From the NCBI GenBank assembly GCA_949752745.1, contig OX457026.1, positions 23,687,308 to 23,751,307 on the forward strand: a DNA stretch of 64,000 nt, written 5' to 3'. Shown piece by piece: positions 48,692 through 60,319 of the stretch; the first letter of the stretch is position 1; each line of letters opens with the position of its first letter. Position numbers and translations under genes: made by a program. The notes under the pieces are model-generated. The model saw nothing but the letters and a program-made list of their open reading frames with translations. It had not been told where the DNA came from and did no database searches. This DNA comes from Protula sp. h YS-2021 (lineage: Eukaryota > Annelida > Polychaeta > Sabellida > Serpulidae).

Positions 48692-51600
48692 GGCCCTAAC
48701 CACGAGTCACAGCTGAGCTACCTGTTCCCGGCAGAGAGCGATGGCAGCTCACGCCCCCTGGCGCCATTTGGCACAGACAATACGCCACAGATGCGAGTTC
48801 GTCTGGTGGGTGGCGTACCACAGATGATCGTCGAGGATCATAAATATAAGTAAGTCTTGTTCTGTGTTACCTCAACAGCATGGACACTATGGGAAACGGA
48901 CCAAAACGATTTTTTACCAGAGTACCATCCTTTCGGTTGACTTGGTTGGGATTACAATACGGGACAGGAGATTCTGTCATTATGTAGTTTTAAATTTTAA
49001 TAAATAACCAGTTACAGTTGTTATTATTTTGTATTACGCATCAGTTGTCACTCAGAACTCTGTAACACACTATTTTCGTGATTCAACTATTCCGTCCAAT
49101 TACCTTCGTGCTGTATCCATAACAACAAAACTTAACAATCATTTGATTAAAAATTAAAAACCTTTTCCTTTTCAGAAGCTGGCTTTGTACCAGTGTTGTT
49201 TCCATGTTGCATTACTACAAATACAATGATCCATGTCATAATTCATGAATGATTCCAGCTTTAGTATGATTGTGAAAATTACATGTGACGCCATAGAGCC
49301 GAGTGCGTGTTTATTGATAAAATTATTCACAATAACAGGTTGTTGTAGTGCATAATATTCTTAATTTTAATTTTTTGTTTTGATTCGTAATATGTTTCAG
49401 GGAAGCGTAAGTAGCGTTTGAAGATATTTTTCAGCTTGAATTTCTCGTCTTTAGTTTTTGATCAGGGACCAGTCATTTATTACGTATGGAAATGGACAGC
49501 CGTGGCTTCGAATACGCCATTTTGTCTTTCACGATGGACATTAACTAGAAGTCTTTCAGTCAGTTATTGTTTGGTATCGTGTACTTGGTTCTGACACCTC
49601 CAGTTGTTTATAACAAGTACGATAATTTGGTTAAATCATTGTATTTTTTTCATTAGCTCGTTGCTGGTTTTCCTGCGATCCGATTGGCTAGTAACATGAT
49701 TGTATAATCGCTTGAAAAATCTAAACAGATTGTTCATGAGTTTTGACGCAAAAATTGGTTCTTCTTTCGAATGAAATACAAAACTGTAAATAAAACACTT
49801 TATTTGTAAAAAAAAAAAAATAAATAAACACTTTAAAGAGTCAGGTGGTTAGAATATTGTGTCAAACGAAATTTTTGACTGAGAGATTTTGTTATTGCCT
49901 TTTTAATTTCTTGCATTTTATATTTCAGTTTAAATGAGTTAATTTTAGTTATTGTTGTTGCTACGAATTTTTGTTTTGTTTTGAATATTATGGAAGAATG
50001 GAAGATGAGACACAATCAAACAAAAGACAAGTAAAATGATAATGTTAACTTATAAAGTCCGGATTTAGATGACGATAATAATCTTATGCACACCATATTT
50101 CGAGAGAGAGAAAAGAAAGAATCTCATAACCCGCCCTCACTAGTACTGAAAAAAACTCGAAAAAGAACGTATTTTCTGGTTGTTTAATTCTTGCACAAAA
50201 CGCACGCGTGTTTCGGCGTCGCAGAGCCGGCTATGGATCCAAGCAAGTTACCTATTTTAGTCCTTGAGAAATGAATGGCTGAATCTGGCGAATATCAATT
50301 TGATCTGACGTGGACATTTTTTTTAATTGGGGTCCAGCGGGAAGTCTTATAGATTTAGAGTGAAAATATTAAAACTCGCGTTGATGTTTGAAATACTGTC
50401 TCGGAGCGACAAGAAAACTTTGTTCCGACGGTTAGCAAAAAATACTGAAATATATATGCGCATTTTTAAGTGAATTTTAGTGCGCGATAAAATGCCGTTG
50501 AAGCTTTGAAGTCTTATCCTTTCAAGTGATATTACACACTCTGACAGGGTTGTTTCAATAATAACAGGTCATCATGATTTATCAGTAAATATCAGGGGAT
50601 GTGATGTTGACAATTAGCGCCTGGTCATTTGAGGAATGCCCCCTCTCACGAACTGCAAGTTTTAAATATACCGGCACATGTATTCAATCCCAACCCAGCT
50701 CCCCCCTCCCCCTGACCACTAACAAAAAATGATTTATTATGTAAAGGTTGTTGAGATACCCACGTTCTTGTATTCAAAATGTTCTTACGAACATTGCTTC
50801 ACAAAGTTAGCTGATTAAGTTACACCTTACAAAATTCATGGCTGAGCGAGTGGAGGACCAGTGACCAGGATCGTGTTTTAGGGGCTACCAAAAAGTGTGG
50901 AGTAACAATATGCAACATATTAAAAAATGTATTAAAAACACCAAAAATATCATGGAGCATAATATCAAAAATATCAGGGAGTAAAAATATCAAAACAAAA
51001 CAAAACAAAATACCAAAATAAAGTCGCTGTACATGCACTTTTGATTCCTCCGCCCTTGATAACTTGAAAACTTCCGATATCTCATAAACACCTCGGGTAT
51101 TTTGGTTGCGAATATTAATCGATTTATTTTCTAATATGGCTACCTCTAAATCTTATTGAGTTTGTTAATAGAGTAGTTTGCTTAGATTTACCCTAGTTAT
51201 AACGTAGCGTTTTGTTTTGATGCATTTTTTTTTTATTTCTAGCGTGGGACGAATACATAATTATAAACGTTTACCGGCTTCTTTCATGATCAATTCTGAG
51301 CATGAAACAAGGTCAGGAGCCATTTTCTATGCAGATCAAATACTCATATAAAAGAAGGATAGGTTTCAAATGACATGTTTCTTTGACAAATGGTGTGTTC
51401 GTTGGCTATAAACATGCTTGGGTCGCCATCCTTCCATTGCCTTTAAGACCTCGCAAACGCCAGTAACATCATAAATCATAGTATTTAACGCTACTTCTGG
51501 TTTAAATAATGACAATTTACATGCAAACAACTGGATATTCTGTGGCGTTTTAGCACCGGATGCCGGCATCGCGATTCAATGATTTTAAAGAAGTCATGGT

Positions 51601-54600
51601 TTAATTTTTCATACAAGTGGTTTCTCTGAAATTAATCATGCATTGTAAGCTTTGTTAGTAATTGGTTTATTATTATTAAATTCGCATTTTATTAATTCCA
51701 GTTAATTCAGTGCAGTAATGAATCAATGCACGTGTTTTTTGCAAAGATGAATTAGAATATTCTTAAGTGTCCATAAAAAGTATAAAATTTATTGCATATG
51801 CCCTGCAGCTTGGTTGCTCATTTATCCTCCTTCGCTGTCCATTGTTGTCTCTATAACGTCTTCAGATGTATTGATTTCAAGCCTAATGGTTGATATTTTA
51901 GGAAGGAAGCGCCACCCACTCCAGTGCGTCTGGCGCCCAAAGCGGCCAGCAATCGCAGCTTCAACCCAGACAAAATAAACACCTACCCAATGACAATGTA
52001 CGGTTATAAAGACCCTGTAAGTATGCGAAACGAAAGAAAGAAAAACGGAGAAAAAAGACCGCATTGGTGAAATAAAAACTGTGAGAAACAGAAAATAATG
52101 GATGCCAATTTTTAATTTCACGGATCGCTTTTTTCAAAGATCGCTTTTTTCAAAAGTATTTTGCACATTTTCTCTCATTCCCAGCTCCTGCGTGAGTAAA
52201 GAAGAAAGCATAGAAATTATATTTCCGTTATATCAAGGCTGCTTGTAATGAAGGGGTTTGATTGGTCGTTACCCTCGGTATTGTAATCAAGTGAGAGCAG
52301 ATAAAACACAGATAAAAATTCCTGGAAATATTCTGTACTTCACGCAGTTATTTTTCATTGCGGCATTTTTTCCCATAAATAGCTTTATAACGTTTGTGGC
52401 ATTGATTCGCTTCCCTTTACAAACCCACGAGTTATATATGCCTCATTACGCCGTGTAAACAATACAGACCACTTTTAGGTAAGCCTATATTTTGGAATGG
52501 GATTTTGATGTAGAAAACATGTATCCATTATCCCTCTGATATGCAATCGCTGTGAGTTCAATGGATAAATTTATCGTGTTTTAAAAATAGACTTAACTCA
52601 GATCATATCATAAGTAAAAGATCCAGAGAGGGATTAATGGATCACACTCACTGATTTCATGCCGCCCGTTTTGTGGAATAGCATGCTTTCGTCAGTGTAC
52701 GGACAGTCCCGTGCTCTGGGCTGGGCACAATTGACGCATTTCGTGCAGTTGATTAAGCTAGAGCGATTTCTTTCGCCTTGTTGCGAATTGAATAAATGAT
52801 GTGGAGCGGAGATTAGAGAAAAAGTGCTGACATTTGCATCCTGTGCTAGGAATAGCCTCGTCTTTTTACTTTTAGCTTGCTTTTTTTTTGCAATGTTTTT
52901 ATATCAAGGTAGTCAATGACACGAGGAACAGCCGAAAAGCCAAAGCATCCACCGACACCTCCCCCGCCCCCCCCCCAAATATATATTTATCCGTACTACG
53001 CTCTGCAACCCATACAGCGTTAGAGTACCGTGGGGTGGGGGAGGGGGGTGGTGGTTGTTAGCCATACCTGTCCAAAAGTTAAAAAAAATCGGAGGAGCGG
53101 GATAGTCTTTGGGACTGTCGTTTGAAAGGGGGAGGGGTAATTATCATTCAGCACTCCGCGTTTACTAAAAATTGGGGGTTAAATTTTCAAGGTGTTTGTT
53201 TATTGATATTTTATTTTTCTGGCTTGTTTCTTTATGTTTATGGGTTGTTTTAAAAAGCCATCGACACGCCTGGTAATCAATTTGCACGTGGGTAGCCCCT
53301 GACGTATTATCCGTACGATGCCCCATAACGCTGTGGCACAAAGTGACGGGTGCCGCACCCTGCAGCACTTATCCGCATGGTACCACATATGCTGCCAGGT
53401 GCCCGCCTGCTCCGCCCCCACCCCTAACCGGAGGGCTTTGTAACACATAGTAATTGCAATTTCTAATAGCCAAGGGGAGGAGAGGGGTTGGGGGTAACAT
53501 ACACAGAGAGTGAGTAGGTGAAGATAAACTGTTACACAGGATGATGACTATTGCCAAGTGTGCGAAAGAATTTTTGTATTTATTTAGTTTCTCAGAATAT
53601 AAATTACATGTTTAACTAAAAAAGTAAATTTTAAGTTCAAATTAATGAACAGCTGCACCGCTGTGTAAGTTTTAGAGACGGATTTGCATGATAAAAACAC
53701 CTAAGCAGAATAGAAAAATGATATTAAATTCAATAAAAGAAACGTTATTTTTTGTTGTAGCAATATCAAGGAGAAACGTCTAACGGCCATAGGAGTCGAC
53801 TTGACTACACACGAGATTTGAACCCTGATCCACGGCGAGGAAGGGAACAGTTCAGTCCACATCGTGTACTGCCGCCAGTAGGGGGCATCAGGGGATACGA
53901 ACAACCGCACCAGTACCCCACCGATCCAACGTCACAACTAGAACAGAAACTCCCTCTAACGACATACCTGCCAACTAAACCCATTACGTTCAGAAAATTA
54001 GAACTGCTTGAACTGAAAAAGCGTGTGTCGGATGAAATGAAGGATTTCGATTTGCACAAGCTCAAAGACGTTTACATGACATTGACTGGGTTTGATAGGC
54101 ATCTTTTAGGATATGTTTACTTCGAAAACTTAAATGAGAGCTTAATCAAGTACCGAGTAAGTGTTAAACCCGTTTTCAGTTTTAAGTTGGTTTGTTAGTA
54201 ACAACCAGGACATATTTCCTTGGCCTGGATCTGATTCAAAATTGAAAGTAATCCGTCATAAAATAGACTGACCATGACGATAGAAAACTTGCTGAATTGA
54301 TGCAAAAATTTTATTTATTAAATTGTCCATGGATAGTTTAAAAGATATCGATTAAGAGAAAGAGTACGAAAAATATTGTCAAATGTTGTAAAATAAAAAC
54401 TTTCAGTTCCTTTACACAGAAATTGAACCATGAAATACTGTGTTTTTTTCAGGCGGAACTAAGTACAAACACACTTCGCCTCATAGCCTCTCAGTACATC
54501 AATGGCGACTCACCACCCAAAGTCAACTACGAGAAAGTGTTGTCGTTCATCTCTGGTGCCCTCAAAGAGTCAAACACGGTTCGACCTGTCGAGCAACACC

Positions 54601-57048
54601 CGCCCAGGTAAAGCGTTTTTTTTTTTAAATAGAACACCAAAGCACTTAAAAAAATCCGAGGGTAGCTTTGCTTCATAGCCTGAGCTCGGTTGATAAAAAT
54701 CTATAATAGTATTGCACTACCAATATCCTGTGACAACATTTTTGGTAGAGGAGGGAAGGGGGCGCTATGGTGAGGATTGAAAACTGGTATCTGCTTGGCA
54801 TTACTTCAAAAGGAAAATCAAAATCGCCATTCATGAAAATAATAATGGGAGAGAAAAACGGGGTTGAATGTCTCGCTAAGCCTATGAGTTCATCAAGTCT
54901 CATCTTCAGACTTGCTCTACGAGGTGCGTTTGTTAAGTAAATGTTTTTATTCCTTGCTGGTGGTGGCATAAAAAAGGGCACATTGTCTTGAAAATAATGC
55001 CAATTCCTTGGTGGTTGAAATAACGTTAGAAAAAATCCTGAATGACTATTTGTTTTAGAAGTGTTGGATCGGGCTAATTGGGTGTTAGTTTGACCTTGGT
55101 TACACACTGTAGTGTCCGATAAATCGTTACAGAAAGACTGCACATGACACCGGGAGTACGGCGGGTATTAACGGCAGTGTACGGAGAGTATCCACAAATA
55201 ATCCTGTCTCTGTAGGGCATGACCGGTGTATCCCCGTAACCGTGATTTTCCCACACGCCCTTAGGACAGTCAAAGCAGGTCATTCAGCGTGTTCAAGCTG
55301 CCGTTAAACTTCTCTAAATGTCACATTAACACACACAATGCACACATTTTTTTAGATATATCTTTAAAACGATAACTGTCAAACATAACTTATTATTTTA
55401 ACATGAGCAATAGTGCAGATGCTTTCTAGAAGACAAGTTAAGAAAGGCCTTGCTGTAAGGACTTGTAAAATGGTATTTTTCTGGAGCCCAATGTGTGTTG
55501 TGTTTTAAGGCAGTTTCAAACGATAGAGCAAGCTAACTCACTTTAAAAAAAACTACTGCCATGAGCAAAAATCATGAGCAAGTTGTTCGAGCAAAACCTA
55601 TTCTGTTCACAAAATAGACCACATACCTTTTTAATCGCACCCCAATTCCAATGTAGAAACTTCGTTTCTAAATGTGTATCGTTTACTTTCCGAAAGTTTA
55701 TTTTCAACACTCTGTTGAAATAAGAATATGAGAATAAAATTCAGATATTTTTTTTATTTGCGAACCAAAGTAGTACAGTTGTAGGAACAGACTAACTGAT
55801 AGGCAGACGTATAGAGAGTGATGAAACTTCATAAAATTCTATTATTTTTATCTCGACCTCAGCGATCAATGTCATGACGCGATCAACTTCTTTCGCCAGA
55901 TGGTTTCTCGAAAACTCGACTTGGGCTATTTTACGATGGAAACGATGAAAAGCGAATCTTGAGGGTAATAAGATGTCATAAATAGTGCATTATGCTTTAC
56001 CATTAACTCTTAGGTCATGGTCAAATTGCGGTCAACTTCGATTTCACAAAAGTCGCTTCATCTCAAAAACAGATGGAGGGCAATTTTGACCCCATTTATG
56101 GAAACCAGCTTGGCATAAGCAGCTCAATTCGTGATCTGCATCGTGACCTTGAGTTTTAAGGTGACAGGTTTCATGACGTCTCATCTGGAACATATCTGCA
56201 AAACTAGAAGTTGAATATTCTCTGAAAAATCGTTAGAACCAAAAAAGTGAAGTTGAGCATTTTCTCTGAAACCGTTATGACAATGTGAGACATTTTTGGT
56301 CTCTGTGGCTGAATGATGGTGCAGAAGAGGTGCATGGGGTGTTGACCTTGACCTTTTCGTCAAGATCAAGACCCAAATCAGGAAGATGGCAATTGTTTCG
56401 AAAACTATTAGTGCGATTTGAGCTCATTTTTCGATTCTTGGGTATCAAAAGATGTTACATTATAGGTTCTTTGGTGACCTTCATCGTTGTAATTAAGGTC
56501 AACAAAAACGAGACTGTAACACGTTTTCGAAAAAAAGTTAGAGGTCGGAAGATTTGAGTTCATTTTCGATGCCTTTGGCCAAAAGATGTTACATTAGAGA
56601 TACGTCGGTGACCCTCGATCATTTCCGTCAAGGCACGACACATAACACGATGGATTACCGTATTATTTAAAAACCGTAGAGCTGATTTTGAGCTGATTTT
56701 CAACCGTTTATCATACGAGTCCCAACAAATATCCCACTTGTCTCGAAATTCCGGCTGTTTCGAAGTATAATGACCAGTCCCAGCGACTCGGGACTTCGGT
56801 AAGAAAGTATTTTCTCATTCCCGTTTCCCGAGCTGTACGCCTGAGGAAAGGATAGGTCGCGTCCGCATAGTTATAGTAAAACAAAAGATCGCATTGCGGT
56901 TGGTGCAAAATGTATGTTCATTGTGTTGTAGACCAATGGGAGGCGGCGGTGGACAATACCCAGAAATGCTTGACAAAAACGTCAATGTATCTAGTCCTCA
57001 GGATGGCATCTACTACAACCCGCTCACTCACACAGTCGAGGATTTCTC
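48692..57048 (+). CDS. C1orf87-like: C1orf87-like protein (five internal exons; partial at both ends)
   Basis: Exons: 48692-48849, 51902-52016, 53761-54156, 54453-54607, 56932-57048; all junction phases agree (2, 0, 0, 2, 2). The first exon contains PQMRVRLVGGVPQMIVEDHKYK, resembling the N-terminal PEIMVKIIG segment of vertebrate C1orf87 (CREF). Exons 3-4 carry the EF-hand-like pair: ELKKRVSDEMKDFDLHKLKD...FDRHLLGYVYFENL, then AELSTNTLRLIASQYI...KVNYEKVLSFISGAL. These match the vertebrate LSRLFLKH..P and MVNYEKLLWFL region. Canonical Ca-binding loop residues are not evident. The last exon is Gly-rich, then YYNPLTHTVEDFS. A stop (tag) lies immediately upstream of 48692, so the start codon is in an unrecognised earlier exon. 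Later exons lie beyond the window or in unreadable repeats. Cellular role is not established from sequence. Confidence 0.75.
48850..51901. other. Intron of the C1orf87-like gene, nothing further seen
   Basis: AT-rich intron without recognisable exons or transposons; short poly-A/T runs (49808-49822, 50996-51010) only. Confidence 0.5.
52017..53760. other. Intron of the C1orf87-like gene, nothing further seen
   Basis: Contains a C-rich run (52965-52976) and G-rich stretches (53030-53060, 53470-53490). Overlapping open frames on the minus strand near 53165-53557 lack motifs and splice support. Confidence 0.5.
55840..56660. repeat. Degenerate approximately 135-bp tandem repeat (intron)
   Basis: The words gatttgag.tcatttt.cgat, aaaagatgttacatta and ggtgacc..catc recur about 135 bp apart (56417 and 56552). 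Weaker earlier units contain gaccttgac and gatcaacttc. No coding potential. Its style resembles the gtcaaggtca-rich element at 6763-7624, but I could not show that they are the same family. Confidence 0.5.
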
Positions 57049-58402
57049 GTAAGTACGCTTCTTGTATGTACTACAGCCTCTCACTCACACAGTCGAAGAT
57101 TTCTCGTAAGTACGCTTCTTGTATGTACTACAGCCTCTCACTCACACAGTCGAAGATTTCTCGTAAGTACGCTTCTTGTATGTACTAAAAGCCCCTCACT
57201 CACACAGTCGAAGATTTCTCGTAAGTACGCTTCTTGCATGTACTGCAGCCCTCTAACTCACACAGTCGAAGATATCTTGTAAGTACGCTCCTTGTATGTA
57301 CTACAGCCTCTCACTCACACAGTCGAAGATTTCTCGTAAGTACGCTTCTTGTATGTACTACAGCTCCCTCACTCACACAGTCGAGGATTTCTCGTAAGTA
57401 CGCTTCTTCTATGTACTACAGCCCCCCCCAACTCACACAGTCGAAGATTTCTCGTAAGTACGCTTCTTGTATGTACTACAGCCACCTCACTCACACAGTC
57501 GAAGATTTCTCGTAAGTACGCTTCTTGTGTGTACTACAACCTCCTCACTCACACAGTCGAAGATTTCTCGTAAGTACGCTTCTTGTGTGTGCTACAAACC
57601 CGCTCACTCACACAGTCGAAGATTTCTCGTAAGTACGCTTCTTGTGTGTGCTACAAACCCGCTCACTCACACAGTCGAAGATTTCTCGTAAGTACGCTTC
57701 TTGTGTGTGCTACAAACCCGCTCACTCACACAGTCGAAGATTTCTCGTAAGTACGCTTCTTGTGTGTGCTACAAACCCGCTCACTCACACAGTCGAAGAT
57801 TTCTCGTAAGTACGCTTCTTGTATGTACTACAACCTCCTCACTCGCACAGTCGAAGATTTCTAATAAGTACGCTTCTTGCATGTACTACAGCCCTCTCAC
57901 TCACACAGTCGAAGATTTCTCGTAAGTACGCTTCTTGTATGTACTACAGCTCCCTCACTCACACAGTCGAAGATTTCTCGTAAGTACGCTTCTTGTATGT
58001 ACTACAAGCCCCTCACTGACACAGTCGAAGATTTCTCGTAAGTACGCTTCTTCTATGTACTACAGCCCCCCCCCACTCACACAGTCGAAGATTTCTCGTA
58101 AGTACGCTTCTTGCATGTACTACAGCCCCTCACTCCCACAGTCGAAGATTTCTCGTAAGTACGCTTCTTGTATGTACTACAGCTCCCTCACTCACACAGT
58201 CGAAGATTTCTCGTAAGTACGCTTCTTGTATGTACTACAAGCCCCTCACTGACACAGTCGAAGATTTCTCGTAAGTACGCTTCTTGTATGTACTACAGCT
58301 CCCTCACTCACACAGTCGAAGATTTCTCGTAAGTACGCTTCTTGTATGTACTACAGCCGCCTCACTCACACAGTGGAAGATTTCTCGTAAGTACGCTCCT
58401 TG
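57011..58402 (+). repeat. 59-bp minisatellite (about 23 units) seeded on an exon donor
   Basis: The unit consists of about 38 bases matching the end of the coding exon (tactacaacccg...gatttctc) plus 21 intronic bases (gtaagtacgcttcttgtatg). The first unit is the true exon end (57011-57048) and its donor. Almost every later unit retains ttctc|gtaagt, and many carry tactacag, an acceptor-like AG. Each unit is therefore bracketed like a mini-exon of about 30 bases. Reading frames through the array are artefacts of periodicity. Confidence 0.97.
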
Positions 58403-58786
58403 AATGTTTACTTGACTCACAGTCCCACGAGTTCTTGTAAATAACTTCTCTATTCTACTGTGCCAGACCACAGACAATTTCGCTTGAACGTCTTGGCATA
58501 TCCAGGTTTAACTCGAAGCGGCGAGGAGCTTTTTTTTCACAAACAACCTCCGTGGTAAATTCATTTGGCCTGTTTGTCGCAGTTCTTTGCTGAAAATTAA
58601 ACTATTTGTTCAAATTGAGGAGATCTGACTAAGAGGCATTGCGATTCATCGCATAAATTGCCTTACTGTTAAATGTTGGAAAATCCGTACCGTTCCTTTG
58701 CCTTTATGTATTTCAGGTAATTGCATAAATCAGTGCAATCCATAGTTGTCTTTTCGAAATAGGATGTGCAATTAACCCGCATGACT
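58403..58786. other. Intronic stretch between arrays
   Basis: Nothing firm. A 39-base segment (58467-58505) is flanked by a good acceptor and a weak donor and would be in frame with the preceding exon, but it is too short to call. Confidence 0.4.
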
Positions 58787-58848
58787 TTTTAGCCCAGCTT
58801 ACGTTACACGTAAGCTGGGGTATTCCTATCGGTTTGCGGGCGGTGTCC

Positions 58849-58891
<43 letters not shown>

Positions 58892-59600
58892 GTTTATTTA
58901 GTAAACTTTGGTTCAAAATGCATCTCCTCCTACAATTTTGAACCGATGTCATTTATTTTTGGTGTGAGGCATCCCTAAGGGGTCGTGCATACGGCTTGTG
59001 CTTTTCTAGTCGATCGGGTGATTTTTGAATTTTTGGCGAATTTTTAAAGAAAAAATTTTAAAATGTATCTCCTCCTACATTTTTGACCCGATGTCATTTA
59101 TTTTTGGTATGAGGCACCCCTAAAGGGTCGTGCATACGGCTTGTGCTTTTTTAGTCGATCGCGCAATTTTTGTATTTTTGGGGAATTTTTAAAGCAAAAA
59201 TTTCGAAAATAATTCAAAATGCATCTACTCCTACAATTTTGATTCCATGTCATTTATTTTTGGTGTGAGGCATCCCTAAGGAGTCGTGCATACGGCTTGT
59301 GCTTTTTTAGTCGATTGGGTGATTTTTGAATTTTAGGGGAATTTTTAAAGAAAAAAATTTAAAATGTGTCTCCTCCTACAATTTTGACCCGATGTGATTT
59401 ATTTTTGGTATGAGGCACCCCTAAAGTGTCGTGCATACGGCTTGTGCTTTTCTAGTCGATCGGGTGATTTTTTAATTTTTGGAGAATTTTTGAAGAAAAA
59501 AATTTAAAATGTATCTCGTCCTACATTTTTGATCCGATGTCTTTTTTTTTTAGCCCAATTGGCTTTTTAGCCAACAGGGCTATACAGATGGGGGCAAGTG
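58787..59600. repeat. Hairpin-bounded element with approximately 145-bp tandem units
   Basis: Starts with the hairpin agcccagcttac-gttacac-gtaagctggg, then tattcctatcgg and a TTAG run, followed by about four units of 145-156 bp (cgatgtcatttatttttggt...gtcgtgcatacggcttgtgc). The units have reference points at 58945, 59090, 59246, 59391 and 59536. It closes with a second hairpin, agcccaattggc...agccaacagggct (59567-59600). Confidence 0.75.
58849..58891. repeat. (TTAG)n microsatellite
   Basis: About ten uninterrupted gtta/ttag tetranucleotides directly after the ggtgtccg of the hairpin-bounded element. This is a tetranucleotide, not the TTAGGG or TTAGG telomere unit. Confidence 0.95.
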
Positions 59601-60200
59601 TTTTTAACCTTCTACTGCATTAGGAAATTTTTTTATTTTTCGGTTTAAACCATTTTTGGCGATTTTATTGCCAATTTGGGCAAAATACGAAAAAACCTAT
59701 CTAGTCCCTCATTTTTCATCGGAAGATTCCGAAATTTTTTATGAAGAAACTAGAACTAAGGGGTGAAAAAAGTACTTTTTTCGATTTTTGAATTTCGCCT
59801 TATTTTTGAATCTACTGAGCTTCAAAGTTTGCAACTTCTAAAAATTGGCAAATTTCCATTTTTTTTTCTTAACAAAGTAGTTAAAGTGGAATATCTTTTT
59901 TATTTTTCATCCGATTCGTACCAAATTTTAAACGCGAGTTTTTAACCTTCTACTGCATTAGGAATTTTTTTTATTTTTTGGTTTAAACTATTTTTGGCGA
60001 TTTTATTGCCAATTTGGGCAAAATACGAAAAAATCTATCTAGTCCCTCATTTTTCATCGGAAGATTCCGAAATTTGTTATGAAGAAACTAGAACTAAGGG
60101 GTGAAAAAAGTACATTTTTCGATTTTTGAATTTCGCCTTATTTTTGAATCTACTGAGCTCCGAAGTTTGCAGGTTTTAAAAAATTGGAAATTTCCATTTT
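59601..60200. repeat. 338-bp tandem duplication (about 1.8 units)
   Basis: tttttaaccttctactgcattagg starts at 59601 and again at 59939. The following sequence (gcgattttattgccaatttgggcaaaatacg, gaagattccgaaattt, gaagaaactagaactaaggggtg) is repeated with few changes. Non-coding. Confidence 0.9.
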
Positions 60201-60319
60201 TCTTCTTAAAAAAGCAAAGTTTCAATTTGCAGAGGGGCACAATATGTTACATGCAAGTACTTCTGGTTTGACTTTTCAGTAATTTTGTTGTCAGTGGGTC
60301 ATTTCTATGATATTTTCAA

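Noticed and set aside
57234..58216. Series of short plus-strand open frames reading LTQSKISRKYAS repeats
   Set aside because: These are artefacts of the 59-bp array. The true coding frame reads LTHTVEDFS and ends at the donor at 57048.
58467..58505. Possible 39-nt exon of the C1orf87-like gene
   Set aside because: The phase fits and the acceptor is good, but the donor (gtttaa) is poor and the 13 residues match nothing, so it was not added to the model.
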